Source: Pseudomaricurvus sp033283335 (lineage in GTDB: Bacteria > Pseudomonadota > Gammaproteobacteria > Pseudomonadales > Cellvibrionaceae). Taken from it: 64,000 nt of DNA. The notes under the pieces were generated by a model that saw only the letters and a list, made by a program, of their open reading frames with translations, had not been told where the DNA came from and did not search any database. The stretch is from the NCBI GenBank assembly GCA_033283335.1, contig JAWMQP010000009.1, forward strand, positions 128,754-192,753, written 5' to 3'. Below are positions 7,758-16,533 of this stretch, one piece after another (the stretch's first letter is position 1; each line of letters starts with the position of its first letter). Position numbers and translations under genes: made by a program.

Positions 7758-9116
7758 GTGACATCCCCCTCTCGCCCAGCCGCCCTCGAAACTCGCACTG
7801 TCATTTCGCTGGCCAGCCTGTATGCCTTTCGCATGATGGGGTTGTTTATGGTGTTGCCGGTGCTGGTTCTGTATGGCCAGGACTACGCCGGGAGTACCCC
7901 GATGTTGTTGGGGCTGGCCCTGGGCGCTTACGGCTTTAGCCAGGCGTTGTTGCAAATTCCCTTTGGCATGCTGTCCGATCGCTGGGGGCGTAAGCCTGTG
8001 ATTGCCGCAGGTCTGCTGATTTTTGCCCTGGGTTCCGTGGTCGCGGCGACAGCGGACACGGTTTATGGGTTGATTCTCGGGCGTTGCTTGCAAGGTGGTG
8101 GCGCCATTGCCAGTGCCGTCATGGCTATGGTGGCGGATCTCACCAGTGATGAAAATCGCACCAAGGCCATGGCCAGTATAGGGGTCTCGATCGGAGTCTC
8201 TTTTTCTGTGGCGCTGGTGGCCGGGCCTGTGTTGGCAGGATGGGGCGGCTTGTCGTTGATCTTTTGGGCCACCGTAGGGCTGGCACTGTGTGGTCTGTGG
8301 ATTCTGTTTCGCTGGGTACCGACGCCGGTGCACGGCGGTCGGCATCGTGAAATGACGGCCGTGCCGGAGATGGTGAAAAGTACCTTGCTCAATGCCGATC
8401 TTTTGCGCCTTAACTGGGGCATCTTTACCCTGCATTTTGTCTTGATGGCGGCGTTTCTGGTGATGCCGGAGATTCTTGAGAACCAGTTGGCGATTGAGCG
8501 TGAGCGGCACTGGATGGTCTATTTGCCCTTACTGGTGGGGGCGTTTGTGGCCATGGTGCCCTTCATCATTGTGGCGGAAAAACGCCGGCAAATGAAATTG
8601 GTGTTTGTGGCTGCGGTATTGTTGCTGGGGGCCATGATGCCCGTTCTGGCGCTGGAGCAACATCAGCGCTGGGGCTTTTTTGCTGGGTTGTTCTTTTTCT
8701 TTATGGCGTTTAATCTGCTGGAAGCCACGTTGCCATCGTTGATGAGTAAATTGGCGCCAGCCGGAGCCAAGGGAACGGCCTCGGGAATTTATGCCACTTG
8801 CCAGTTTCTCGGTGCCTTTCTCGGTGGCGTGGCAGGCGGTTGGGTGCTTCAACAGCACGGTGCTACCGCAGTATACGAACTCTGCGGAGTGATGATCCTG
8901 GTGTGGTTGTTACTGGCGCTGACCATGCGTACGCCTCGCTTTCTGTCCAGTGTGCAAGTGGCTGTGGGAACACAGGGCAGCACCGCCATCATTGAACGAT
9001 TGGGTGCTCTGCCCGGCGTGGTGGAAGTGGTGTTTATTGAAGAAGAGGCGTCGGCCTACCTGAAGGTAGATCCGGAACTATTTCACACTGATAGCCTGGC
9101 TGAGTTCAGCCATTAG
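7758..9116 (+). CDS. yajR: YajR-like MFS transporter with C-terminal YAM domain
   Basis: This 452-residue inner-membrane carrier has 12 membrane segments over about residues 12-385. Motif A is seen as GMLSDRWGRKPVI near residue 73, after LLQIPF. The last ~60 residues form a small soluble ferredoxin-like domain (QGSTAIIERLGALPGVVEV, then FIEEEASAYLKVDPE). This matches the YAM domain that sets YajR apart from other MFS carriers. E. coli YajR is of nearly equal length. The substrate is unknown. It precedes ssb in the same direction, an arrangement also common in Pseudomonas, but with 272 bp between the genes they may be separate units. Confidence 0.82.
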   Translation: MTSPSRPAALETRTVISLASLYAFRMMGLFMVLPVLVLYGQDYAGSTPMLLGLALGAYGFSQALLQIPFGMLSDRWGRKPVIAAGLLIFALGSVVAATADTVYGLILGRCLQGGGAIASAVMAMVADLTSDENRTKAMASIGVSIGVSFSVALVAGPVLAGWGGLSLIFWATVGLALCGLWILFRWVPTPVHGGRHREMTAVPEMVKSTLLNADLLRLNWGIFTLHFVLMAAFLVMPEILENQLAIERERHWMVYLPLLVGAFVAMVPFIIVAEKRRQMKLVFVAAVLLLGAMMPVLALEQHQRWGFFAGLFFFFMAFNLLEATLPSLMSKLAPAGAKGTASGIYATCQFLGAFLGGVAGGWVLQQHGATAVYELCGVMILVWLLLALTMRTPRFLSSVQVAVGTQGSTAIIERLGALPGVVEVVFIEEEASAYLKVDPELFHTDSLAEFSH

Positions 9117-9388
9117 GCAAACCGCATTTCATACCTTTGGCGGGGTGGTCGTTCGGTCGGTGCTGGTGTAAGCTCGCTGTTTCCCTCCCCGCCCAACGGC
9201 ATGAGCCTGGCCCAGTTTATGCTGGCCTCCGTAAAGGGGGTCAATGCGAGGTTCCAATAAGGTTCCAGTGCAATTCAGGCGCCGGGTTTTTACCCGTTCG
9301 GGGCATTTCGTTCGCTGGCTGCGAGCGTGAACGTTAAAGTACAGACAGTTAAAGACAGACTTGAGCAAGATCTTAGGAGAACAAGGTT

Positions 9389-9976
9389 ATGGCGCGTGGC
9401 GTAAACAAAGTCATCCTGGTGGGTAATATTGGCCAGGATCCGGAAATGAAGTACATGCCCAGTGGCAATGCCGTGACCAATGTCAGTGTCGCCACGTCCG
9501 AGCAGTGGAAAGACAAGCAGACAGGCCAACCCCAAGAGCGTACGGAATGGCACCGGGTGGTGTTCTTCAACCGTTTGGCGGAAATTGCCGGCGAGTACCT
9601 GCGTAAAGGCTCCAAGGTTTATGTGGAAGGATCTTTGCGCACCCGCAAATGGCAGGACCAGAGCGGCCAGGATCGATATACCACCGAGATTGTTGCCAGT
9701 GAAATGCAAATGCTGGATGGCCGTACTGAAGGCATGGGCCAGGGTGGTTACGGCCAGCAGCCGCAACCTATGGGTGGGCAGCAGCCAGGCATGCAACAGC
9801 CGGGTATGCAGCAGCCAGGTATGCAGCAGCCCGCTCAGCCGTACGCGCCTCAAGCGCCGCAACAGGCTCCTCAACACGCTCCACAACAAGCACCACAGCG
9901 GCCCATGGGTCAGCCTCAGCAGGCGCCTCAGCCGGCCCCGGGCTTTGATAACTTCGATGACGATATCCCCTTTTAA
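9389..9976 (+). CDS. ssb: Single-stranded DNA-binding protein
   Basis: SSB coats single-stranded DNA in replication, repair and recombination. The product is 195 residues. The OB fold covers about residues 1-110 (starts ARGVNKVILVGNIGQDPE). A disordered Gln/Pro/Gly/Met linker follows, with three consecutive PGMQQ units and then Ala-Pro-Gln repeats. The conserved acidic tip DDDIPF ends the protein and recruits partner proteins. The start has AGGAG at 9375-9379. The linker is encoded by near-identical short DNA repeats and may vary between strains. Confidence 0.97.
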   Translation: MARGVNKVILVGNIGQDPEMKYMPSGNAVTNVSVATSEQWKDKQTGQPQERTEWHRVVFFNRLAEIAGEYLRKGSKVYVEGSLRTRKWQDQSGQDRYTTEIVASEMQMLDGRTEGMGQGGYGQQPQPMGGQQPGMQQPGMQQPGMQQPAQPYAPQAPQQAPQHAPQQAPQRPMGQPQQAPQPAPGFDNFDDDIPF

Positions 9977-9983
9977 AGGGGAT
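9965..9983. other. 19-bp palindrome across the ssb stop codon
   Basis: ATCCCCTTTTAAAGGGGAT is a perfect palindrome around a single central T and contains the ssb TAA. No T run follows, so it is at best a weak terminator or RNA-end stabiliser. Confidence 0.4.
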
Positions 9984-10018
9984 CCCAAGTAACTTGCAAT
10001 CAGGGTATTCCGCTTTTT

Positions 10019-10954
10019 GTGGCCAGCAAGATCTTAATCACTGATGCCTATTCCCCGGTGGGACGGGCCATCAGCCATGTGTTTCAGAACAGCCCCTATG
10101 CGCTCTTGACACCCGCACCGGCCTCTATTGACTGGAGCGATACAGAGGCTTTGCGCAAGTATTTGGACAAACAGCGTGTTGACATCATCGTCAATACGGC
10201 CGGCTGGTTTGAAAACCCGGATGCCGGTCAGCAGCTGTTGTTAGTGGATACGGCGCGGTCGCTGGCAAAAGCCGCAAAAGCTTGTGATTGTGCGGTTATT
10301 CACCTGTCCAGTTACCGGGTATTTGGCGGTGAAAATAAAACCACCTATGACGAAGACGATAAGCCTCAACCGCTGGGGGCGGCCGGTCGGGCGTTCCTGG
10401 AGGCGGAGCGGGCAATCCAGCAAGGGGTTCAGCGGCATATCTGCCTGCGTGTCAGCTGGGTACTGGACATTATTGGTGAATCCGTCTTTTTCCGCCTGTT
10501 ACGGGATTTGACCTCCGCAGGCGAGGTGCTGGAGGTCACGCACCAGCGTCGTGGGGCCCCTCTAAGCAGCAGCGAAATCGGCCGGGTGATTCTGGCTATG
10601 GTCCATCAAATACTGTGTGGGGCTGAGAACTGGGGTGTATTTCACCTGGCGTCCGGGGACCCCTGTTCTTCGGCAGAGTTTGCTGAAGTGGTAGCTGACA
10701 TTCTGGATCGTGAGGGGGTGTTGAAGCGCGAATGGCGAGTTGAGACCCTGACCGATGAGGAATTGGCGGATCAAGGTGAGCCTGACAGTGCGGCCCTGAC
10801 GGTACGCCGCTGCCGTGATAATTTTGGTTACCAGGTACGAAGTTGGCGGCAGGGGTTGACCGGGCTGATCCGGGCCTGGTTGGTGCAGCAAAAACTGCTG
10901 CCGGAAAAGGCCACAGCCGACAAGGCTTCCCGCTCTGCAGGCGGGGTTGCCTGA
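10019..10954 (+). CDS. RmlD-like NAD(P)-fold protein, catalytic YxxxK absent
   Basis: This 311-residue protein aligns by eye with dTDP-4-dehydrorhamnose reductases: ILITDAYSPVGRAI at the nucleotide site, SSYRVFGGENKTTYDEDDKP in place of the S-T-D-Y-V-F-x-G segment, and LRVSWVLD. The region that normally reads PLNVYGxTKxxGE is PLGAAGRAFLEAE here. The catalytic Tyr is therefore Ala and the Lys is Phe. The glycine-rich loop is also eroded. It may be a non-catalytic binding or regulatory protein rather than a reductase (inference). The start is GTG 10019 with a weak ribosome binding site. No rhamnose synthesis genes are nearby. Confidence 0.7.
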   Translation: MASKILITDAYSPVGRAISHVFQNSPYALLTPAPASIDWSDTEALRKYLDKQRVDIIVNTAGWFENPDAGQQLLLVDTARSLAKAAKACDCAVIHLSSYRVFGGENKTTYDEDDKPQPLGAAGRAFLEAERAIQQGVQRHICLRVSWVLDIIGESVFFRLLRDLTSAGEVLEVTHQRRGAPLSSSEIGRVILAMVHQILCGAENWGVFHLASGDPCSSAEFAEVVADILDREGVLKREWRVETLTDEELADQGEPDSAALTVRRCRDNFGYQVRSWRQGLTGLIRAWLVQQKLLPEKATADKASRSAGGVA

Positions 10955-11005
10955 ACCTCTAGCCCCATCTGAACCTCTAGCCCCGATCTGTTGTCTCCAG
11001 ATCGG
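10951..11005. repeat. Short tandem repeat and hairpin between convergent genes
   Basis: CTGAACCTCTAGCCCC occurs twice, at 10951-10966 and 10969-10984, an 18-bp period that starts at the stop of the RmlD-like gene. An 8-bp perfect hairpin follows: CCGATCTG at 10983-10990 and CAGATCGG at 10998-11005. It lies between two converging genes and may act as a weak bidirectional terminator, although no T run is present. Confidence 0.5.
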
Positions 11006-11024
11006 AGTTGCCCGTACACCAGTG

Positions 11025-11747
11025 TCAATCCAGCAGGTTAATGTGATCACGCAGCCAATTACTGGCCTCCAGACGCGATTTTACATTCAACTTTTTGTAG
11101 GCGGTGTACAGATGGCTCTTGATGGTGTGCTCACTCAGTCGCATCTGCTCCGCCATCTGTGCATTCGTATCCCCCGCATAAATGCCCTGCAGGACTTGTT
11201 GTTCTCGCGGTGTTAATGGGCTGATCAAGCGCTGCAGCGGTTGCCCCCTGGGGGCGCGACGACGACGCTGTAAAAAATCGTTGCTTAAATGGCGTGGCAA
11301 CCACAAATCCCCCCGGGCAATCGCGCTGATGCCTCTCAGCAGCAGTTGACGACTGTGCTGTCGATAAAACATGCCTTTCACTTGAGGCCATTCCATAAGG
11401 TGTTCGTAAGGGTGATGATGGCCGCCCTGCGCCGTTTGCAAATTGAGCAATGCGCATTGTGCCTGGGTGTGGCGGTGGTTGGACAGCCAGGTCTGGATAT
11501 CCACGGCGGCCACTTCACTGCAGTCAATCAACAACAGGCTGCGATTTGGCTGGCTGGCCTGAGAGAGATGGCTGATGAGCTGGCAGGATTGGTGTAGCTG
11601 TCTCTGAAACTCCTGGTTCAGCAGGATGTTGTCAATGCTGCGCACGGGCGAACACAGTAACAGTGTGTCGATAGTGGCGGATGGGGCTTCACGGGAGGAG
11701 CTGTCACGGTATGCCGGTGCATAGGCGAGAGGATGGAGAGAGGCCAT
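11025..11747 (-). CDS. LuxR-family regulator, CsgD-like
   Basis: This 240-residue DNA-binding protein has a C-terminal LuxR-type helix-turn-helix at about residues 172-235 (SPLTPREQQVLQGIYAG, AQMAEQMRLSEHTIKSHL, YKKLNVKSRLEA). The N-terminal ~150 residues begin a receiver-like pattern (DTLLLCSPVRSIDNILL, SLLLIDCSEVAAVDI) but lack a clear phosphoacceptor Asp set. This is the architecture of CsgD, which controls biofilm matrix genes. No curli or cellulose genes are present here, so the target is unknown. A perfect inverted repeat lies 118-161 bp upstream of the start. Confidence 0.72.
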   Translation of the reverse strand: MASLHPLAYAPAYRDSSSREAPSATIDTLLLCSPVRSIDNILLNQEFQRQLHQSCQLISHLSQASQPNRSLLLIDCSEVAAVDIQTWLSNHRHTQAQCALLNLQTAQGGHHHPYEHLMEWPQVKGMFYRQHSRQLLLRGISAIARGDLWLPRHLSNDFLQRRRRAPRGQPLQRLISPLTPREQQVLQGIYAGDTNAQMAEQMRLSEHTIKSHLYTAYKKLNVKSRLEASNWLRDHINLLD

Positions 11748-11864
11748 CGATGCAAGTCCTTTTGTCGAATCATGGAATAGTCCTGACGAGAGTGACGGAC
11801 ATCCATGCCAACGCCACTCAGCGTAGTGACCAAGAGTAAGAACTGGCTGGGATTATTCAACTAA

Positions 11865-11908
11865 CAAACGTACCAATTACCTGAAGAAAATCGATATTGG
11901 TACGTTTG
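11865..11908. promoter_or_regulatory. Perfect 13-bp inverted repeat upstream of the CsgD-like gene
   Basis: CAAACGTACCAAT at 11865-11877 is the exact reverse complement of ATTGGTACGTTTG at 11896-11908, separated by 18 bp. It lies between the 3' end of fabB and the regulator gene, both on the minus strand. No T run follows in the transcribed direction, so an operator is more likely than a terminator. Confidence 0.5.
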
Positions 11909-11980
11909 AGTGCAGACTTTCATACTTCGGACTGAGCCGACACAGGGGAAATGTGCCGGCAGACACCAGTCCGTGGGTGG

Positions 11981-13198
11981 TTAGTCTTGGTAGCGCTGGA
12001 ACACCAGGCTGGCATTGGTGCCGCCAAAACCAAAGCTGTTGGACATGACGCGGTTGAGAGTGACATTGTCCTGGCGTTCAGTGACGATGTTCATGTTGGC
12101 CGCTTTTTCGTCCAGGTTCTCCACATTGGCAGACGCGCAGATGAAGTTGTTTTCCATCATCAGCAGGCTGTAGATGGCTTCCTGCACACCTGTGGCGCCC
12201 AGTGAGTGACCGGTCAGGGACTTGGTGGAACTGATGGCCGGGGTGTTGTTGCCAAACACTTCGTCGATGGCTTTCAACTCGGCGACATCGCCTACCGGCG
12301 TGCTGGTTCCGTGTGAGTTGATGTAGTCCAGTTCACCCTCGACGGTCTGCAGGGCTTGACGCATGCAGCGGGCGGCACCTTCACCGGAAGGGGCGACCAT
12401 GTCGTAACCGTCCGAGGTGGCGCCATAGCCGACCACTTCGGCGTAGATCTTCGCGCCGCGGGCTTTGGCGTGTTCCAACTCTTCCAGGACCAGGCAGCCA
12501 CCACCGCCGGCGATCACAAAGCCATCGCGGTCGGCGTCGTAAGCGCGGGAGGCTTTTTCCGGCGTATCATTGTACTTGGTGGACAGGGCCCCCATGGCGT
12601 CAAACAGGGCGGTCAGGGTCCAGTGCTCTTCCTCGCCGCCGCCGGCAAACACCACATCCTGCTTGCCCAGCTGAATCAATTCCATGGCGTTGCCAATACA
12701 GTGGGCGCTGGTGGCGCAGGCAGACGAGATGGTGTAGTTCACGCCCTTGATTTTAAAGGGCGTGGCCAGGCAGGCTGAGGTAGTGCTGCTCATGGTCTGG
12801 GTAACCCGGTAGGGACCAACGCGCTTGATGCCCTTTTCCCGCAAAATATCGGCCGATTCCACCAGGTTCTTGGAGGAGGCGCCGCCGGAACCCATGATAA
12901 TACCGGTGCGTTCGTTGGAAACCTGATCTTCTTCCAGGTTGGAGTCAGTGATGGCCTGCTGCATGGCCACATAGGCGTAAGCGGCCGCCTCGCCCATAAA
13001 ACGCAGGGTTTTGCGGTCAATCAGCTCACTCAAGTTGATATCAATGCTGCCGGCCACATGGCTACGGAAGCCCATTTCCTTGTACTCTTCCTGGAAGCGG
13101 ATGCCAGAACGCCCCTGTTTCAGGGCATCCAGCACGGTTTCGGTATCGTTTCCGAGGCAGGAAACGATCCCCATGCCTGTAACCACTACGCGTTTCAT
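11981..13198 (-). CDS. fabB: 3-oxoacyl-ACP synthase I (beta-ketoacyl-ACP synthase)
   Basis: FabB elongates acyl-ACP with malonyl-ACP and is needed to extend the cis-3-decenoyl intermediate made by FabA. The product is 405 residues, the normal FabB length. The Cys-His-His triad is visible: C161 in SSACATSAHC, H296 in NSHGTSTPVGD and H331 in KSLTGHSLGATG. It is the second gene of a fabA-fabB operon, 99 bp after fabA with no terminator between them. This pairing is the standard anaerobic unsaturated fatty acid pathway of gammaproteobacteria. Confidence 0.96.
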   Translation of the reverse strand: MKRVVVTGMGIVSCLGNDTETVLDALKQGRSGIRFQEEYKEMGFRSHVAGSIDINLSELIDRKTLRFMGEAAAYAYVAMQQAITDSNLEEDQVSNERTGIIMGSGGASSKNLVESADILREKGIKRVGPYRVTQTMSSTTSACLATPFKIKGVNYTISSACATSAHCIGNAMELIQLGKQDVVFAGGGEEEHWTLTALFDAMGALSTKYNDTPEKASRAYDADRDGFVIAGGGGCLVLEELEHAKARGAKIYAEVVGYGATSDGYDMVAPSGEGAARCMRQALQTVEGELDYINSHGTSTPVGDVAELKAIDEVFGNNTPAISSTKSLTGHSLGATGVQEAIYSLLMMENNFICASANVENLDEKAANMNIVTERQDNVTLNRVMSNSFGFGGTNASLVFQRYQD

Positions 13199-13297
13199 AA
13201 GTGTCCTCTATTTCGTCACTACTTTCGAAGCTGATGTATCGTCAGCGAAAGCCTGGGCGTTGTATGTTGAGACGTTGTTTATTGAGACTGGTGAGGC

Positions 13298-13822
13298 TCA
13301 AAAGTTATCCGTGCTCTGGAACAGGCCAACACGCAGGTCCTTGGCGGTGTAAATTTCACGGCCGTCGACACTGACGCTGCCATCGGCGATGCCCATCACC
13401 AGCTTGCGCTCAATGACTCGCTTGAGGCTAATGCGGTAAGTCACCTTTTTGGCGGTAGGCAGAACCTGGCCGGTGAATTTGACTTCGCCGGAGCCCAGCG
13501 CGCGCCCCTTGCCTTTATTGCCTTTCCAGGCAAGGAAGAAGCCCACCAGTTGCCACATGGCATCCAGGCCCAGGCAGCCGGGCATCACAGGATCGCCGGG
13601 GAAGTGGCACTCGAAAAACCAGAGGTCAGGATGAATATCCAGCTCAGCGACAATTTCGCCTTTGCCGTGTGCTCCACCTTCAACACTGATGTGGGAGATG
13701 CGGTCGAGCATCAGCATATTGGGCACAGGCAATTGGGCATTACCGGCGCCGAACAGGCGACCGTAGCCACATTCCAGCAGGTCATCGCGGTCGTAGGCAC
13801 TTTTTTGGTTGGTTGCATCCAT
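13298..13822 (-). CDS. fabA: 3-hydroxydecanoyl-ACP dehydratase/isomerase
   Basis: FabA dehydrates 3-hydroxydecanoyl-ACP and isomerises the trans-2 product to cis-3-decenoyl-ACP, the branch point to unsaturated fatty acids. From the ATG at 13822 the product is 174 residues, against about 172 in E. coli. The active-site His is H73 in FFECHFPGDPVMPG and the Asp is D87 in CLGLDAMWQ. The frame stays open 29 codons further upstream, but that extension matches nothing in the family. A possible -10 (TAGAAT on the coding strand, 13892-13887) lies 65 bp before this start. fabB follows in the operon. Confidence 0.95.
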   Translation of the reverse strand: MDATNQKSAYDRDDLLECGYGRLFGAGNAQLPVPNMLMLDRISHISVEGGAHGKGEIVAELDIHPDLWFFECHFPGDPVMPGCLGLDAMWQLVGFFLAWKGNKGKGRALGSGEVKFTGQVLPTAKKVTYRISLKRVIERKLVMGIADGSVSVDGREIYTAKDLRVGLFQSTDNF

Positions 13823-14194
13823 AGGGGTACTGGCTCTGAGAAAACTGTAAATCGATGGCGGGAACTTCACCACACAAAGGGAGCCCATTCTACCGGTTGC
13901 TGGGGGCATGTCTAGACTGATTGGTCATCAATGCTAGGGCATTTCGGCCACCAATTCTCGGGTAATCGCCACTGGCTGGGGAAATGCAGCCGCGGCAGCA
14001 ACAGAATGAGTGTTTCAAGGTGGTGGTGTGTCTTCAGATAGTATAGAAGGACCGTGCCGGTTGCCGACAACTTTCACACTTCTCATTTTCTGGCAGGTAA
14101 CTTGCAGGCAATATTGGTGTGAGAGTGTAGTATTCTAGTAAGGATGCTTGAATAGCTCGAGTAATGTTCCAAACTGACGCAAGGATTGAGTTTT
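13823..14194. other. Divergent intergenic region between fabA and galU
   Basis: This 372-bp stretch contains no supported gene. It must hold the promoters of fabA (minus) and galU (plus). The only elements I can point to are a weak TAGAAT for fabA (13887-13892, minus strand) and AAGGA at 14181-14185, the galU ribosome binding site. No clear FabR- or DesT-type palindrome is visible. Confidence 0.4.
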
Positions 14195-15028
14195 ATGATC
14201 AAAAAATGCCTGTTCCCCGTTGCCGGTTACGGCACTCGCTTCCTCCCCGCCACCAAGGCCATGCCCAAAGAAATGCTCCCCATCGTGAATAAGCCCCTGG
14301 TGCAATACGGTGTTGAAGAAGCTATTGAAGCGGGGATGGTGGATATTGGTATGGTGACAGGACGGGGCAAGCGCGCCATTGCCGATCATTTCGATATGAA
14401 TTATGAGTTGGAGCATCAAATTTCCGGTTCGGATAAAGAAGTGTATCTTGAGTCGATCCGTGACGTGATGAAAAAAGCGGTATTCTCGTTTACCCGCCAG
14501 GTGGAAATGCGTGGTCTGGGGGATGCGATCCTCAACGGCAAGCGCCTGATTGGCGATGAGCCCTTTGGTGTGGTGCTGTCTGACGACCTGTGCCTGCCGG
14601 CCGAGGATGGTGAAGGCGTGATGGCGCAGATGGCAAAGTTGTACAAACAATTCCGCTGCAGCATCGTCGCCATTCAGGAAGTGCCGGAAAATCTGATTCA
14701 CAAGTTTGGTGTCATCAAGGGTGAACAGATCAAAGACGGCCTGTTTCAGGTTACGGATATGGTGGAGAAGCCCAAGGCGGAAGATGCCCCCAGTAATCTG
14801 GCCATTATTGGCCGCTATATTCTGACTCCCGACATCTTCGATATTATTGAAGATACCCCCCCCGGCAAAAACGGCGAAGTACAGCTGACCGACGCCCTTT
14901 TGACCCAGGCGAAAAATGGCTGCGTACTGGCTTACAAATTCCGCGGTCGCCGCTTTGACTGCGGCAGTGTCGAAGGGTTTGTTGAGGCCACCAACCACGT
15001 CTTCGAAAACATTTACACCCCACAGTAA
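14195..15028 (+). CDS. galU: UTP-glucose-1-phosphate uridylyltransferase
   Basis: GalU makes UDP-glucose for polysaccharides, LPS and osmoprotectants. The product is 277 residues and opens with the nucleotidyltransferase signature FPVAGYGTRFLPATKAMPKEM. The sugar-binding segment FGVIKGEQIKDGLFQVTDMVEKP is visible near residue 172. C-terminal KFRGRRFDCGSVEG is typical of GalU. ATG 14195 is chosen over TTG 14186 because AAGGA at 14181-14185 is correctly placed for it. A phosphomannomutase gene follows 77 bp downstream with no terminator, so the pair probably forms a sugar-nucleotide supply operon. Confidence 0.95.
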   Translation: MIKKCLFPVAGYGTRFLPATKAMPKEMLPIVNKPLVQYGVEEAIEAGMVDIGMVTGRGKRAIADHFDMNYELEHQISGSDKEVYLESIRDVMKKAVFSFTRQVEMRGLGDAILNGKRLIGDEPFGVVLSDDLCLPAEDGEGVMAQMAKLYKQFRCSIVAIQEVPENLIHKFGVIKGEQIKDGLFQVTDMVEKPKAEDAPSNLAIIGRYILTPDIFDIIEDTPPGKNGEVQLTDALLTQAKNGCVLAYKFRGRRFDCGSVEGFVEATNHVFENIYTPQ

Positions 15029-15105
15029 TATTTCGGGCTCCAGTATTACCAGTGTTTTTATGGGCTAAGCATCCTGAATGCAGTTACCCAATGTAAGGAT
15101 TTAAT

Positions 15106-16455
15106 ATGACCGAACTCACCTGTTTTAAGGCCTATGATATTCGCGGCCGCCTGCCTGATGAGCTGAACGAGGATGTGGCCTACCGTATCGGTCGGGCGTA
15201 TGCGGAGTTTCTGAAGCCGGCAAAAGTGGTGGTTGGCCACGATATCCGTCTCACCAGTGCCGAACTCACGGATGCGCTGGCCAACGGCCTGATGGATGCC
15301 GGTGTGGACGTGGTACACATTGGTCAATGCGGTACCGAAGAAATCTACTTTGCCACCTTTCACCTGGGAGTTGATGGCGGTATCTGTGTGACTGCCAGCC
15401 ACAACCCCAAGGATTACAACGGCATGAAACTGGTGCGCAAGGACTCGCGCCCGATCAGTGGTGACACCGGCCTCAATGACATCAAGGCGCTGGCGGAAGC
15501 CAATGAATTCGGGCCTACCACTGAACGTGGCTCCCTGCAGCAGCTGGATACCCGAGCGGCCTATGTCGAACACCTGCTGGGCTATGTCGATCGCGAGCAG
15601 TTGAAGCCCCTGAAAGTGGTGGTCAATGCCGGCAATGGTGGCGCCGGTCTGGCGGTGGATGCCATTGAGCCCTTCCTGCCGTTCGACTTTGTCAAAGTGC
15701 ACCATGAGCCCGATGGCAACTTCCCCCACGGCGTGCCCAACCCGCTGCTGGAGGAAAACCGCGGTTCCACCATGGAGGCCATTCGGGCCAGCGGTGCGGA
15801 TCTTGGATTGGCCTGGGACGGGGATTTCGACCGCTGCTTCTTTTTTGATGCAACCGGTCGCTTTATCGAGGGCTATTACCTGGTGGGTCTGCTGGCCGAG
15901 ACGTTCCTGTTGAAAGCACCGGGTTCGAAAATTGTCCACGACCCGCGCTTGACCTGGAACACCCAGGCCATCTGTGAAAAACATGGTGGCGAGGCTGTGC
16001 AGAGCAAAACCGGTCATGCGTTTATCAAGGAGCGCATGCGCGCTGAAGACGCCATCTACGGTGGCGAAATGAGCGCACACCATTACTTCCGGGATTTTGC
16101 CTACTGCGACAGCGGCATGATTCCCTGGCTGTTGGTTACCGAGCTGATGTGCCGTACCGGCAAGACGCTGGCCGAACTGGTGGACGCCTGCATTGAAGAG
16201 TTCCCGTGCAGCGGCGAAATCAACAACAAGATTGATGACCCCAAAGCGGCTTTGGCGACCGTCGAGGCGCATTACAAAGACAGCGCTGAAGCGGTGGATT
16301 ACACCGATGGCTTGAGCATGAGTTTCGGCAACTGGCGTTTCAACTTGCGTATGTCGAACACCGAGCCGGTGGTGCGTTTGAACGTGGAAAGTCGCGGTGA
16401 CTATGCTCTGATGGAAGCCAAGCGCGATGAGTTATTGAGCGTGCTCGGGGTGTAA
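15106..16455 (+). CDS. manB: Phosphomannomutase (ManB/CpsG type)
   Basis: This enzyme interconverts mannose-6-P and mannose-1-P for GDP-mannose synthesis. The 449-residue product closely follows E. coli CpsG/ManB: KAYDIRG at the start, the phosphoserine loop TASHNP with S98, the metal loop DGDFDR at 238-243, the substrate motif GEMSAHHY at 320-327, and RMSNTEPVVRLNVES in the phosphate-binding domain. The GEMSAHHY form favours mannose over broad PMM/PGM (AlgC) specificity, though dual use is possible. It lies downstream of galU in the same direction and ends at a strong terminator. Confidence 0.9.
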   Translation: MTELTCFKAYDIRGRLPDELNEDVAYRIGRAYAEFLKPAKVVVGHDIRLTSAELTDALANGLMDAGVDVVHIGQCGTEEIYFATFHLGVDGGICVTASHNPKDYNGMKLVRKDSRPISGDTGLNDIKALAEANEFGPTTERGSLQQLDTRAAYVEHLLGYVDREQLKPLKVVVNAGNGGAGLAVDAIEPFLPFDFVKVHHEPDGNFPHGVPNPLLEENRGSTMEAIRASGADLGLAWDGDFDRCFFFDATGRFIEGYYLVGLLAETFLLKAPGSKIVHDPRLTWNTQAICEKHGGEAVQSKTGHAFIKERMRAEDAIYGGEMSAHHYFRDFAYCDSGMIPWLLVTELMCRTGKTLAELVDACIEEFPCSGEINNKIDDPKAALATVEAHYKDSAEAVDYTDGLSMSFGNWRFNLRMSNTEPVVRLNVESRGDYALMEAKRDELLSVLGV

Positions 16456-16481
16456 TTCAACCGAAGCGGACAACTTGTAAG

Positions 16482-16519
16482 GCACAAAAAAGCCAGCACT
16501 GATGCTGGCTTTTTTGTGC
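16482..16519. terminator. Bidirectional terminator between manB and the FAD oxidoreductase
   Basis: A perfect 17-bp stem (GCACAAAAAAGCCAGCA, loop CTGA, then its complement) carries A and T runs on the two arms, so it can end transcripts from both converging genes. Confidence 0.93.
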
Positions 16520-16533
16520 GCGTTAACCGGCTG

